Origin: Subdoligranulum sp.
GTDB taxonomy: Bacteria; Bacillota; Clostridia; Oscillospirales; Ruminococcaceae
Length of the DNA: 64,000 nucleotides
Reading direction: 5' to 3'
Assembly (NCBI GenBank): GCA_004555405.1
Contig: SFIE01000004.1
Location: 10,997-74,996 of the forward strand
The translations under genes were made by a program, and so were the position numbers. This document shows, piece after piece, positions 24,094-33,148 of this stretch; position 1 is the first letter of the stretch, and each line of letters begins with the position of its first letter. The notes beneath the pieces were generated by a model that had not been told where the DNA came from, searched no databases, and worked only from the letters and a program-made list of their open reading frames with translations.

Positions 24094-25443
24094 TTAAAAG
24101 CCCATGCCGCCGGGCATTCCGCGCCCCAAGCCAAGGCTGCGGGCAAACCCCTTGGGGTTGCGCTTTACCTTTTTCATCATCTTCTGCATCATTTCAAACT
24201 GGCGCAAAAGCTTGTTGACTTCTTCCACGCTGGTGCCGCTGCCTGCTGCAATGCGGCGCTTGCGCTTGGGGTTGATGATCGAAGGCTTTTCGCGCTCTGC
24301 GGGGGTCATGCTTTGAATGATGGCCTCGATATGCACAAACTGCTTTTCGTCGATCTGGCTGGGGTCTACCTTATTGCCGCCGGGGATCATGGAAAGCATG
24401 GCGGAAATGCCGCCCATCTTTTTCATCTGGGCAAACTGATCCAGCATATCGTTCATATCGAACTTGTTTTCCATCATGCGGCGGGCGGTTTTTTCGGCTG
24501 CTTCCTGGTCGGCGGTTTCCTGTGCCTTTTCGATCAGGCTCAGCACATCGCCCATGCCCAGAATTCGGCCTGCCATACGGCCCGGATGGAAAACCTCCAG
24601 ATCGTCCAGCTTTTCGCCGGTGCCCTGGAACTTGATGGGCTTGCCTGTAACAGCCAGCACCGAAAGGGCTGCGCCGCCGCGGGTATCGCCATCGGTTTTG
24701 GTGAGAACGATGCCGTCCACGCCGATTTTTTCGTGGAAGGTTTTGGCCACATTCACAGCATCCTGACCGGCCATGGCATCCACCACCAGCAGGGTTTCAT
24801 CCACCTGCACGGCCTGCTTGATGTCTACCAGCTCCTGCATGAGCTGTTCGTCGATCTGCAGTCGGCCTGCGGTATCCAGAATCACAATGTCGTTGCCGTA
24901 GTCACGCGCACGGGCCAGCGCCTTTTGGGCGATCACCGGGGGCTTTTCGGTGCCCATGGTAAACACAGGCACATGGATCTGCTCGCCCAGCACCTGCAGC
25001 TGATCAATGGCGGCAGGGCGGTACACATCGCAGGCAACCAGCAGCGGGCGGCGGCCTTCTTTTAAAAAGTACTTTGCCAGCTTGGCGGCATGGGTGGTTT
25101 TACCGTTGCCCTGCAGGCCGCACATCATGATAACGGTCTGGCCTTTATTTTTGATATGGATACGGGCTGCTTCCTGCCCGCCCATCAGGTTGGTAAGCTC
25201 TTCGTTTACGATTTTGACAACCTGCTGCGCCGGGGTAAGGCTATCCATAACCTCCTGCCCCATGGCGCGCTGGGAAACCTGTGCGCAAAAATCCTTGGCG
25301 ACCTTGTAGTTTACATCGGCCTCCAGCAAAGCCATGCGAACCTCGCGCATGGCGGCCTTGATATCGGCCTCGCCCAGCTTGCCCTTGCCGCGCAGCTTTT
25401 TGAATACGCCATTCAGGCGGTCGGAAAGAGATTCAAATGCCAT
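24094..25443 (-). CDS. ffh: Signal recognition particle GTPase Ffh
   Basis: Binds signal peptides and SRP RNA and docks with FtsY to deliver membrane proteins. The 449 residues comprise an N-domain, a G-domain with GLQGNGKTTHAAKLA, DTAGRLQID and TKTDGDTRGGAALS, and a methionine-rich M-domain (FDMNDMLDQFAQMKKMGG, SGTSVEEVNKLLRQF). It ends in GLGRGMPGGMGF. The ATG at 25443 is 2 bases after the ylxM stop with GGAGG upstream, giving coupled translation. Confidence 0.98.
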   Translation of the reverse strand: MAFESLSDRLNGVFKKLRGKGKLGEADIKAAMREVRMALLEADVNYKVAKDFCAQVSQRAMGQEVMDSLTPAQQVVKIVNEELTNLMGGQEAARIHIKNKGQTVIMMCGLQGNGKTTHAAKLAKYFLKEGRRPLLVACDVYRPAAIDQLQVLGEQIHVPVFTMGTEKPPVIAQKALARARDYGNDIVILDTAGRLQIDEQLMQELVDIKQAVQVDETLLVVDAMAGQDAVNVAKTFHEKIGVDGIVLTKTDGDTRGGAALSVLAVTGKPIKFQGTGEKLDDLEVFHPGRMAGRILGMGDVLSLIEKAQETADQEAAEKTARRMMENKFDMNDMLDQFAQMKKMGGISAMLSMIPGGNKVDPSQIDEKQFVHIEAIIQSMTPAEREKPSIINPKRKRRIAAGSGTSVEEVNKLLRQFEMMQKMMKKVKRNPKGFARSLGLGRGMPGGMGF

Positions 25444-25445
25444 GG

Positions 25446-25820
25446 TCAGCCCTCCTGCCCCTGCAGCTCATCTAAAATGCGCAGCATTTCCTTGCTGTCT
25501 TTATCGATTTCGTCCGAGAAGGTGTAGGCCGTGCTGTTCACAAAGCGGATATTCTTTGCCAGCTTCTGCAGCTGCGCAAGCCCTTCGCTTACCGCACGGT
25601 AGCGGCCCGCAAAGCCCACTTTTTGTTCCAGCTCCAGCAAAATGCCCTCGCCGCGCTTGATGGAATCACGCACGCCCTGGCGCGTAATGCCCAGATTGGC
25701 AGCAATCTCGGCCAAGGAGAGATCGTCGTTATAATACTGCTCCATAACTTCCTGCTGTTTATCCGTCAGCATATCACCGTAAAAATCCAGCAAATAGCTG
25801 ATCTGCAGGTTTTTGCTCAT
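25446..25820 (-). CDS. ylxM: YlxM-type helix-turn-helix protein (SRP operon)
   Basis: A 124-residue protein with a sigma-70 region-4-like helix-turn-helix (LTDKQQEVMEQYYNDDLSLAEIAA, then LGITRQGVRDSIKR). YlxM homologues sit upstream of ffh throughout Firmicutes and modulate SRP function in streptococci. The ATG at 25820 follows AAAGGAGAG; the long upstream extension to 26018 overlaps the promoter and is rejected. The promoter at 25870-25898 is near consensus. Confidence 0.93.
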   Translation of the reverse strand: MSKNLQISYLLDFYGDMLTDKQQEVMEQYYNDDLSLAEIAANLGITRQGVRDSIKRGEGILLELEQKVGFAGRYRAVSEGLAQLQKLAKNIRFVNSTAYTFSDEIDKDSKEMLRILDELQGQEG

Positions 25821-25869
25821 GGGGCCTCTCCTTTCGGTTTCTGTAAAGCGTTTTACTTTACAATAGTGG

Positions 25870-25898
25870 ATTATACCAGATGCCCGCCCCAAAGTCAA
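25870..25898 (-). promoter_or_regulatory. Strong promoter of ylxM-ffh
   Basis: On the minus strand TTGACT (25898-25893) and TATAAT (25875-25870) are separated by 17 bases. Just downstream GTAAAG and CTTTAC (25843-25861) form a 6-base inverted repeat that could be an operator or leader hairpin. Confidence 0.8.
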
Positions 25899-26003
25899 GC
25901 ATTTTTGACAAATAAATGCACTGTTTTTCTGCATTTTTTCACAATTGAAAAGCCCAGCAGCTTTACAGTGCGCTTTGCCCTGCCGCACCGGCGTATATAC
26001 AAG

Positions 26004-26055
26004 AAAAATGGAATGCATTCACCACGAAGCATCGCGATCAATACATTCCATTTTT
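26004..26055 (-). terminator. Terminator of the tRNA operon
   Basis: AAAAATGGAATG and CATTCCATTTTT form an 11-12 base stem around a loop of about 28 bases. On the minus strand the stem ends in TTTTTC, directly after the tRNA-Gln CCA. Confidence 0.75.
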
Positions 26056-26129
26056 GGTTGGGCCGGCGAGGTTCGAACTCACGAGTGCGGGAGTCAAAGT
26101 CCCGTGCCTTACCACTTGGCGACGGCCCA
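26055..26129 (-). tRNA. tRNA-Gln (anticodon TTG)
   Basis: The acceptor stem TGGGCCG/CGGCCCA, D-arm CGCCAAGTGGTAAGGC, anticodon arm CGGGA-CTTTGAC-TCCCG with TTG at 34-36 and T-arm with GTTCGAAC are all present. The 3' CCA is encoded. It is third in the Arg-His-Gln transcript. Confidence 0.95.
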
Positions 26130-26170
26130 TTATGAAAAAGCGGGTTCGCTTAAACAAAGCGAACCCGCGG

Positions 26171-26247
26171 TGGGGTGGCTAGAGGGATTCGAACCCTCGG
26201 CCTCCAGAGCCACAATCTGGCGCGCTAACCAACTGCGCCATAGCCAC
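26171..26247 (-). tRNA. tRNA-His (anticodon GTG)
   Basis: The acceptor stem is GTGGCTA/TAGCCAC, with an additional G encoded just 5' (base 26248) opposite the discriminator C, as His-tRNA requires. The anticodon loop is ATTGTGG with GTG. The T-loop GTTCGAATC and an encoded CCA are present. Confidence 0.95.
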
Positions 26248-26305
26248 CATATGCTCAGATCGCCCATTCACACTGAATCAAAAAGCGTTCTCTGGGTTTT
26301 ATCTG

Positions 26306-26382
<77 letters not shown>

Positions 26383-26422
26383 TTAGCAGGTCCATGTGAC
26401 ATGGGGCGCATTTGCATAAATG

Positions 26423-26451
26423 ATTATAGCTGCCGCTGTGCAAAAAGTCAA
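26423..26451 (-). promoter_or_regulatory. Promoter of the tRNA operon
   Basis: On the minus strand TTGACT (26451-26446) and TATAAT (26428-26423) are separated by 17 bases, about 40 bases before tRNA-Arg. Confidence 0.8.
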
Positions 26452-26519
26452 GCATAATTTCAAATTTTTTCAGCTTTTTTTAAAATTCACGAAATATCGT
26501 TTTCGTAATAGCCAGATTT

Positions 26520-26546
26520 ATGGAGTTTTGTTCCCACAAACTCCAT
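26520..26546. other. Inverted repeat downstream of cls
   Basis: ATGGAGTTT and AAACTCCAT flank a 9-base loop just after the cardiolipin synthase stop. It may act as its terminator, but no T-run follows on the minus strand. Confidence 0.35.
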
Positions 26547-26562
26547 GCCTTGCCCCTCTTTT

Positions 26563-28140
26563 TCACAGCAGCGGCGCTATAATCCGGATCAATTTTGCCG
26601 TCCATCTTGTGGTGAGCTTTTGCTTTTTGGCTTGCTCCCATGTTATGCGGCGGCATTTTTTGAGCGTGTCCATCACATCGCAGCGAATGCTTTCGATGGT
26701 TTCGGGCATTTGGTAAATATAGGCTGCGCATTCAAAATGATGGTACAGGCTGCGGTAATCGAAATTGATGGTGCCCACCACCGCCTTTTCGTTGTCGCTC
26801 ACCATCACCTTGGCGTGTACAAAGCCCGGAATGTACTCATAAATTTTCACGCCGTTTCTCACAAGGCGCTCGTAGCTGCCCTTAGCCAGCGTGTTCACGA
26901 TTTTTTTATCCGGGATACCCGGCAGGATCATGCGCACATCCACGCCGCGCTGCGCGGCAAACAGCAGCGCATTTTCCAGCTCGCTGTCCACGATCAGATA
27001 CGGCGTCATAATATACACATAGTCCTTAGCGCGCGAAAGAATATCGATGTACACCATTTCCCCCACGCGGTAATCGTCCAGCGGGCAATCGCCATAGGGC
27101 ATCACATAGCCCTGTGCATCGGGCATGGGCTCCACCGGGGCCTCCAGCCAGTGCAGATCATGCGGGCCATCCTGATTCACGTGCCACATCTGCAAAAACA
27201 TCAGCGTAAAGCTGCGGGTGGCTTCGCCCTGCAGCATAACGGCGGTGTCCTTCCAGTGGCCGTGCTTTACTTTTTTATTGATATATTCATCGGCCAGATT
27301 GATGCCGCCCGTAAACGAGACCCTGCCGTCGATCACCATGATCTTGCGGTGGTCGCGGTAATTGTAATGCGTGGAAACAAAGGGCATGATGGGGGCAAAC
27401 ATCTTGCACTTAATGCCCAGCTTGCGCAGCTTTTCGGGGTAGATGCGCGGCAGCGTGCTGAATTCACAGGTGCCGTCATACATCAGGCGCACTTCCACCC
27501 CTTCGCTTGCCTTGCGGGCCAGAATTTCCAAGATCTGGCCCCACATATGCCCTTCTTCTACGATAAAATACTCTAAAAAGATAAAATGCTCGGCTTTTTC
27601 AAGCTGCTCCAGCATGGCGGTAAACGCCTGATCCCCCAGCGGATAGTAGGTCACCTTGGTATTTTTATACACCGGATAGCAGCCCGTGCGCTCCAGATAG
27701 TTTTCCAGCTGCAGCAAGCTGGCATCGCCCTGTTTCAGCTCTTCGCGCACCTGTTCCTCAGTATGCAGGCATTCGCGCGTCATATCCATCAGGCTCTGCA
27801 CGCGGCTTTTGATCACACGGTGGCCCAGATCGCTTCGGATATAGGCATACAGCAGTGTGCCGAACAGCGGCAGCAGCATCACGATGCCCAGCCAGGTCAG
27901 CTTCAGGGTGGGCTCATCGTCGGTATTGATGATATGCAGGCCCACCACGGTGGCGGCTGCGCCGTTGAGCAGGTTGAACAGCAGCGGGAAGTGTACGCTC
28001 AGCAGGCTGGGCAGCTCCATCAAAAGAACCACCTGCGCCAGCATTAACAGCGTGATAATGCCCGTGCGGCCAAAAACAATGCGCAGCAGGCTCTTTTTTT
28101 CCGGCTTGAGCAGCCGAAGCTCTTTTCCGTTGAATGTCAC
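26563..28140 (-). CDS. cls: Cardiolipin synthase (phospholipase D family)
   Basis: Condenses two phosphatidylglycerols to cardiolipin at the membrane. The 525 residues comprise two N-terminal membrane segments (about 22-75 and 85-105) and two HKD motifs: the first in HYNYRDHRKIMVIDG, the second in HAKVMVSDNEKAVVGTINFD. Length and topology fit ClsA of Firmicutes. The start is GTG at 28140, with AAGGGA about 13 bases upstream; no better start exists in frame. It is the last minus-strand gene after the polysaccharide block, separated by 68 bases, and may be independently transcribed. Confidence 0.93.
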   Translation of the reverse strand: MTFNGKELRLLKPEKKSLLRIVFGRTGIITLLMLAQVVLLMELPSLLSVHFPLLFNLLNGAAATVVGLHIINTDDEPTLKLTWLGIVMLLPLFGTLLYAYIRSDLGHRVIKSRVQSLMDMTRECLHTEEQVREELKQGDASLLQLENYLERTGCYPVYKNTKVTYYPLGDQAFTAMLEQLEKAEHFIFLEYFIVEEGHMWGQILEILARKASEGVEVRLMYDGTCEFSTLPRIYPEKLRKLGIKCKMFAPIMPFVSTHYNYRDHRKIMVIDGRVSFTGGINLADEYINKKVKHGHWKDTAVMLQGEATRSFTLMFLQMWHVNQDGPHDLHWLEAPVEPMPDAQGYVMPYGDCPLDDYRVGEMVYIDILSRAKDYVYIMTPYLIVDSELENALLFAAQRGVDVRMILPGIPDKKIVNTLAKGSYERLVRNGVKIYEYIPGFVHAKVMVSDNEKAVVGTINFDYRSLYHHFECAAYIYQMPETIESIRCDVMDTLKKCRRITWEQAKKQKLTTRWTAKLIRIIAPLL

Positions 28141-28208
28141 AAAAGCACCGTTCCCTTCTATTTGGAATACATGAAGCCCCAGGGCGTGCTGGCCCCGGGG
28201 CTAAAAAA

Positions 28209-29171
28209 TCAGTTCTGATCGGACGATGCCTCAAAATTCAGGCGCTCTTCCTCCACCACCAGCGGGCGGTTCATCAAACGTGCATTCATGCTCATGATAT
28301 ACTCGCCCAAAAGGCCGATGAACAAAAGCTGCACGCCGCCCATAAAGAATACACCGATCAGCAGCGGCGCCGTGCCTGCGCTGAAATCGCCCCAATGCAG
28401 CAGCTTGTAAACAAAATACAGCAGCGCGATCAAAAAGCTGACGCCTGCCACGGCAAAGCCAAAGAAAGTGGCAATGCGCAGGCCCACGCGCGTGTAGCTG
28501 GTAAAGCTGAGCATGGCAGCATCATACAGCGAATACCAGTTGTTGTGCGTTTTTCCGGCACGGCGCTGCGGCTGCTCATAGGGGATCTCCTTGCGCCTGC
28601 CGCCCAGCTCGGCCACGATGCCGCGAATAAACGGCGTGGGGTCTTTGAGGTTTCGCAGGGTTTCCACAAAGCTTTTGTCATACAGGCCAAAGCCGGTAAA
28701 CTGCTCGATCTGCTCAACGCTGCTCATTTTTTTGATGGCCTTGTAGTAGCATCCGCGCAAAAAATACATCAAGGGGTTTTCCCTGCTGCTGGTTTTTACG
28801 CCGCATACGATCTGATAGCCTTCTTCCCATGCAGCCACAAATTTGGGGATCATCTCCACGGGGTCCTGAAAATCGGCGCAGATGGTCACGGTGCAGTCGC
28901 CGCTGGTTTGCAGAATGCCGTAATAGGGGCTGTTGAACTGGCCGAAGTTTTTCACATTCAGAATTGCCTTGACCCTTTTATCCTCTGCACAGATGCCGCG
29001 CAGGATCTCGCGGGTGCCATCGGTAGAGCAGTTATCGATAAACAGGATCTCGAAATCATACTGCGGCAGCTCTTTTTCCATTTCATCGCGCACGGCCTCA
29101 TAGATGGGGCGGGCGTTTTCCACCTCGTTGTAGCAGGGGATCATAATGGAAATTTTCTTTTTATCACTCAT
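28209..29171 (-). CDS. GtrB/DPM-type polyprenyl-phosphate glycosyltransferase
   Basis: GT2 enzyme that probably loads a sugar onto undecaprenyl phosphate. The 320 residues comprise a catalytic domain (about 1-215) with IMIPCYNEVEN, FIDNCSTDGT and ADFQDPVEMIP, then two C-terminal membrane segments (about 228-252 and 264-290). This matches the GtrB/ArnC group, which supplies lipid-linked sugars to a membrane transferase. The 552-residue membrane protein at 39052-40710 is a possible acceptor-side partner. The ribosome site AGGAAAGG lies 11-14 bases before the ATG, a little far. Confidence 0.88.
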   Translation of the reverse strand: MSDKKKISIMIPCYNEVENARPIYEAVRDEMEKELPQYDFEILFIDNCSTDGTREILRGICAEDKRVKAILNVKNFGQFNSPYYGILQTSGDCTVTICADFQDPVEMIPKFVAAWEEGYQIVCGVKTSSRENPLMYFLRGCYYKAIKKMSSVEQIEQFTGFGLYDKSFVETLRNLKDPTPFIRGIVAELGGRRKEIPYEQPQRRAGKTHNNWYSLYDAAMLSFTSYTRVGLRIATFFGFAVAGVSFLIALLYFVYKLLHWGDFSAGTAPLLIGVFFMGGVQLLFIGLLGEYIMSMNARLMNRPLVVEEERLNFEASSDQN

Positions 29172-29224
29172 TGAATTTCAAAGCCTTTCCTTATTTGCCG
29201 CGTTTCTGCGCGCTTTGCTGCGGT

Positions 29225-30154
29225 TCAGGGGTTTTCCTGATACCAGGCAATGGTTTGGGCTGCGCCCTCAGCAAAGGGCGTTGCAGGGGCATAGCCGGTA
29301 TCCTGCCGAAGCGCCGAAACGTCGGCCTGCAGGTGCATTACCTGACGCGGCGCATACGGCCTTTGGCCAAAGCCCAGCGGCTGGCCGGGGCAGATCAGAT
29401 CACGCAGCGTTTCCACATACTCTTTCAGCGGCACCGCACGGCCGCTGCCCAAAGGATACACCCCGCCGCTGCGGCCCTTTATGGCCAGCTCGGCCAGTGC
29501 CTTGGCGGCATCGGCGCTGTACAGATAGTCCCACAGCTGCTCCCCTGCCGTTAAAGCCGGGCATTCGCCCCGCAGAAGTGCGCGGATCAGGCTGGGCACC
29601 ATGGCGTTTTCGTTGTCTCCGGGGCCATACACCGAAAGTATTCGCACCCAAATGTGGCGCATACCCAGCTTTTCGGCTTCCACACGGGTCATTTGCCCGG
29701 CACACAGCTTGGCCATGCCATAGCCGTTTTCGGGAAAACACGGGGTGCCGGGCTGCAAAAGCCCTTCCACCCGGCCATATTCTGCCTGGCTGCCTGCGCC
29801 CACAAACACGCGGCAGCCCAGTTTTGCGGCAGCCCGGATATGCTCTATAGTATAGCGAATATTCTCGTTTTGTGCAAGCATATCGTTGCGGCCTTCCCCC
29901 ATGGTATGGCCCCATGCCAAATGAAACATGGCATCCGCCCCCGCCGGGATCAGCCCCGGCAGCATGGCAGCCTGACTCATGTCACAGTCGATCTTATGCA
30001 GGTTCGGGTGCTGCGGCAGTCGGCCTGCGCGTGCAGAGCCGGGGCGGCACACTGCATACACCTGCCAGCCGCGGTGCAACAGCTCGCGGCACAGCGCCAG
30101 CCCCACCGCGCCCGTGGGGCCGGTGATGACTGCGCTTTGCAAGGCTTCGTTCAT
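29225..30154 (-). CDS. NAD(P)-dependent sugar epimerase/reductase (extended SDR)
   Basis: A 309-residue Rossmann enzyme for nucleotide-sugar modification. The cofactor loop is ITGPTGAVGLAL, and the catalytic pair is Y-x-x-x-K in NGYGMAK with an upstream GAGSQAEYG serine region. It lies directly after the thiamine-diphosphate gene, 26 bases apart. In Yersinia the thiamine enzyme YerE is followed by a reductase (YerF) that finishes yersiniose, so this gene is the YerF candidate; it could equally be a 4-ketoreductase for an ordinary 3,6-dideoxyhexose such as abequose or paratose. The ATG at 30154 is preceded by AAGGAAG. Confidence 0.82.
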   Translation of the reverse strand: MNEALQSAVITGPTGAVGLALCRELLHRGWQVYAVCRPGSARAGRLPQHPNLHKIDCDMSQAAMLPGLIPAGADAMFHLAWGHTMGEGRNDMLAQNENIRYTIEHIRAAAKLGCRVFVGAGSQAEYGRVEGLLQPGTPCFPENGYGMAKLCAGQMTRVEAEKLGMRHIWVRILSVYGPGDNENAMVPSLIRALLRGECPALTAGEQLWDYLYSADAAKALAELAIKGRSGGVYPLGSGRAVPLKEYVETLRDLICPGQPLGFGQRPYAPRQVMHLQADVSALRQDTGYAPATPFAEGAAQTIAWYQENP

Positions 30155-30180
30155 AAAAAACTTCCTTTATATAAAATGGC

Positions 30181-32031
30181 TCACACCTCGTCCATGAGGG
30201 GGATCTGCATAATGCTTTCCAGCTCCTCACGGGGCAAAAACGGTGCCAGATCCTCCAGCGGAGGGCTTACCAGCGTGCCGTCGGGCAGGCGCTTGGTGGC
30301 GCTCTTGGGCTCAAAGACCTGCTGGGTATCCACAAAGATCTCGCAGAACACCGGCCCCTCCTGTGCCAGGGCCTTGTCCACGGCAGCCTTCATTTCGGCA
30401 TTGGAATGGGCGCTGTAATAGGGCAGCTCAAATGCACCGGCGATTTTTTCAAAGCTCGGGAAGCTCAGATCGCCGCTTTCGGGGCCAATGCCCACCTTGC
30501 AGTGCTCTTTGAACAGGTTGTTCTGGGTTTGGCGAATGGAATGATAGCCGTCGTTGTTGATCAAAAACAGCTTGAGGGGCAGGCGGTTGGTCACCACGGT
30601 CTGCAGCTCCTGCAGGTTCATCATAATGCTGCCGTCACCCTCTAAGCAGATGGTATCCTTGCGGCCGTTGGCAATGCACGCGCCGATGGCTGCGGGCAGG
30701 CCATAGCCCATGCTGGCAATGGCATTGTTGTTGATAAAGCGGGTGCCGGGTTTAATGCAATAGCACTGGTTGCCCGCCACACAGCAGGTGCCGTTGCTGG
30801 TAACTGCCAGTGTGCCCGCCGGGGCAGCCTCGCCCACATAGCGGATAAAGGCATAGCAGTTGGCGGTTTTGCCGTTTTCGGCCCAGTGGCGGGGCAGCAC
30901 AACGGGATAGTTCTTTTTCCAGCTTTCGCAAAGCTCCCGCCAGCCCTGCTGCGGGTTCAGGGGCAACGCCTCGCCTGCAATGGCCGTTTCCAGCGCTGTC
31001 AAAAAGTCCTTTGCATCGGCACAAACAGGCAGATCGATATGCAGTGTGGGCTTTTTGAGCTCGGCAGGGTCAACATCCACCATCACCACCTTGGCAGCGC
31101 GGGCCCATGTTTTCCAGTCATAGCCCACCTGACGAATGGAAAGGCGAATGCCCACAGCCAGCACCAGATCGGCATTTTGCACGGCAAAGTTGCCGGGGCG
31201 GTCGCCCATATTGCCGCCGCGCCCGCAATACAGCGGGTGATCGTCCTCGATCAGATCCAGTGAATCCCAGCTGGTGACAACCGGTACGCCCAGCTTTTCC
31301 ACCACTTCGCGGAATTTTTCAAACCCGCCCGAAAGGCGAATGCCGTTGCCCGCATACAAAACCGGGCGCTTGGCGTTTTTAATCAGCTCTGCCACCTGCT
31401 GCACGGTTTCTTTTTGCACCGGTGCGGGCATGGCGGCGGCATCCTCGGCAGGGTCGTATCCGCGCAGCGTATCGGTTTCAATGGTGCAGCCCTGATAGTT
31501 TACCGGAATATCCAGCCACACGGGGCCCATGCGGCCTGTTGTGGCCAGATGCCATGCCTTTTCCAGCATATAGCGGATATCGGCAGGATCTTCCAGCATG
31601 GCGGCGTATTTGCACATACAGCCCACCGAACGGGTGATATCAAACTCCTGATCGCCCACGGCGCGCAGGGGCAAGCCGCCCGTAAACTGCATGGCATAGC
31701 GGGCGGTGGTGTCGTAACGCACCTGCCCCGAAAGAACAAACATGGGAATCGAGTCCAGCCAGCCACCCACCACGCCGGTGATGGCATTGGTGCCGCCGGG
31801 GCCCGTGGTCACACACAGGGCGGCGATCTTGTTATGGATGCGGGCATAGGCCTCGGCTGCAATGGCACTGGCCTGCTCGTGATGGTTGTAGGTACACTTT
31901 AAGCCCTGCTTGTGGCCCAGCGCATCGTTGAGATGCATGGCGCCGCCGCCCACCACGGTGAAGCAGTCGGTCACGCCGTGATCCACCAGAAAATCCGCTA
32001 CATAATCCGAAAGTCGCTGTTTCATGGTCAT
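30181..32031 (-). CDS. Thiamine-diphosphate enzyme of the acetolactate synthase family, YerE-like
   Basis: The 616 residues follow the three-domain AHAS/decarboxylase plan. The N-terminal Pyr domain has the activating glutamate in YNHHEQASAIAAEAYAR and TTGPGGTNAITGVVGGWLDS; the central domain spans about 200-340; the C-terminal PP domain has the ThDP motif GDGSIMMNLQELQTVV ending in NNDGYHS. No regulatory AHAS subunit or other ilv gene is near. The gene lies inside a locus making CDP-4-keto-3,6-dideoxyglucose, where YerE is known to add a two-carbon unit from pyruvate to C4. That function is therefore inferred; substrate is unproven. The ATG overlaps the stop of the GT8 gene (ATGA). Confidence 0.85.
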   Translation of the reverse strand: MTMKQRLSDYVADFLVDHGVTDCFTVVGGGAMHLNDALGHKQGLKCTYNHHEQASAIAAEAYARIHNKIAALCVTTGPGGTNAITGVVGGWLDSIPMFVLSGQVRYDTTARYAMQFTGGLPLRAVGDQEFDITRSVGCMCKYAAMLEDPADIRYMLEKAWHLATTGRMGPVWLDIPVNYQGCTIETDTLRGYDPAEDAAAMPAPVQKETVQQVAELIKNAKRPVLYAGNGIRLSGGFEKFREVVEKLGVPVVTSWDSLDLIEDDHPLYCGRGGNMGDRPGNFAVQNADLVLAVGIRLSIRQVGYDWKTWARAAKVVMVDVDPAELKKPTLHIDLPVCADAKDFLTALETAIAGEALPLNPQQGWRELCESWKKNYPVVLPRHWAENGKTANCYAFIRYVGEAAPAGTLAVTSNGTCCVAGNQCYCIKPGTRFINNNAIASMGYGLPAAIGACIANGRKDTICLEGDGSIMMNLQELQTVVTNRLPLKLFLINNDGYHSIRQTQNNLFKEHCKVGIGPESGDLSFPSFEKIAGAFELPYYSAHSNAEMKAAVDKALAQEGPVFCEIFVDTQQVFEPKSATKRLPDGTLVSPPLEDLAPFLPREELESIMQIPLMDEV

Positions 32032-33062
32032 ATCTCCTTTTCGTTGTTGGCTGGCCGCGCTGCATTGCCGCTTTGCAGTTGTTTTTCAAGCTGGCAGAAC
32101 GCCCGCTGCTGCTGACAGCACAAAATTTTAAAAAACAGCGCCCTGGGCAGCAGGCGATACAGCCATTTTTCCACTACAAAAATCGTTCCGCCGCCCGCAG
32201 GCTGCTTTTGATAATCCTTCCAGGGGCTTTTGGCCAGATATTCATCAAACACCGCGCAGTCGGGGTGCAGATTGTTTTTGTGCCACGGAAATTCGCCCAA
32301 AAAGCGATAGGTATGCAGCACCACCGGATGCAGGCGGGCATTTTTCAGCTCGGCCTCGGTGTAATAACGGCGCGCGCCGCGATTGGCAAAAAACACCTTA
32401 TCGCTGTAGGCCCGATGGCACGGCTGAAAGTTGAACTCCGGGCCCAGCACAGCAATATGCCCCCGGAACACCATGTTCAAAAGATCCTGATCCGGGTTGG
32501 GATAGGCCGCGCGCACCTGCTTTACATGGTCCACAATGCGCTGGCCGCACCGGTTCTGGTGCCATGCCGGCAAATCAAACAGCACCATGCCGCTGTTGCA
32601 ATAGGGTTCGTTGGGTCCAAAGCCCAGTGCTGCCGGATAGTCCCCCGTCATGGAATCGCGCACCATGCCCAGCCAGCTGCCGCCAAGGTCGGCCTCAAAC
32701 AAAGGCTGCAGGCTGCCTGTGATAATGGTATCGCTGTCCAGATACAAAAGCCTGCCCTCGGGGGCAAGGGTATCCGGGAAAAACAGGCGCAGATTGGCCG
32801 CGCTGCTGCCGCGGTATTGCGGAATGCCCAGTGCATCGGCTTTTTGCAGCAGCGCACTGCTTTCGGCAAACACCAGCTCACGGCCATAGCCCTGCACCAG
32901 CGCCTGCAGCTTTTTTCGGCTTTCATCGCTCACATTTTCCAGCAGCAGATAGACGGTGATGCGCTGGGCGGCGCGATTGTTTTCCAAAAGAGAGGTAAGG
33001 GAAGCCCCTGCATACGGGGCGTAGTTTTCATTGAACTGATAAAACACCTGCCAGTGTGACAC
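32028..33062 (-). CDS. Glycosyltransferase family 8
   Basis: A 344-residue GT8 enzyme, a group that usually transfers glucose or galactose to lipopolysaccharide, wall or capsule acceptors. Motifs are YAPYAGASLTSLLENN near the start, the D-x-D metal site in LLYLDSDTII, and PYCNSGMVLFDL with PDQDLLNMVF further on. The start is the GTG at 33062 (reading VSHWQVFYQFN), with AAAGGGG about 9 bases upstream; the 64-residue upstream extension overlaps the preceding gene and is discarded. It overlaps the thiamine gene by 4 bases. Confidence 0.85.
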   Translation of the reverse strand: MSHWQVFYQFNENYAPYAGASLTSLLENNRAAQRITVYLLLENVSDESRKKLQALVQGYGRELVFAESSALLQKADALGIPQYRGSSAANLRLFFPDTLAPEGRLLYLDSDTIITGSLQPLFEADLGGSWLGMVRDSMTGDYPAALGFGPNEPYCNSGMVLFDLPAWHQNRCGQRIVDHVKQVRAAYPNPDQDLLNMVFRGHIAVLGPEFNFQPCHRAYSDKVFFANRGARRYYTEAELKNARLHPVVLHTYRFLGEFPWHKNNLHPDCAVFDEYLAKSPWKDYQKQPAGGGTIFVVEKWLYRLLPRALFFKILCCQQQRAFCQLEKQLQSGNAARPANNEKEI

Positions 33063-33148
33063 TAAGCTGTTCCCCTTTCTGTTGTTTTCGTCGGCTGCCG
33101 CATGGCTTTGGCGCAGCTGCAGCAGCCAAGATCCTGCGGCCATGCCTT

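Noticed and set aside
28165..28203. GC hairpin between the GtrB-like gene and cls as a terminator
   Set aside because: AGCCCC and GGGGCT arms are clear, but on the minus strand the T-run precedes the stem instead of following it.
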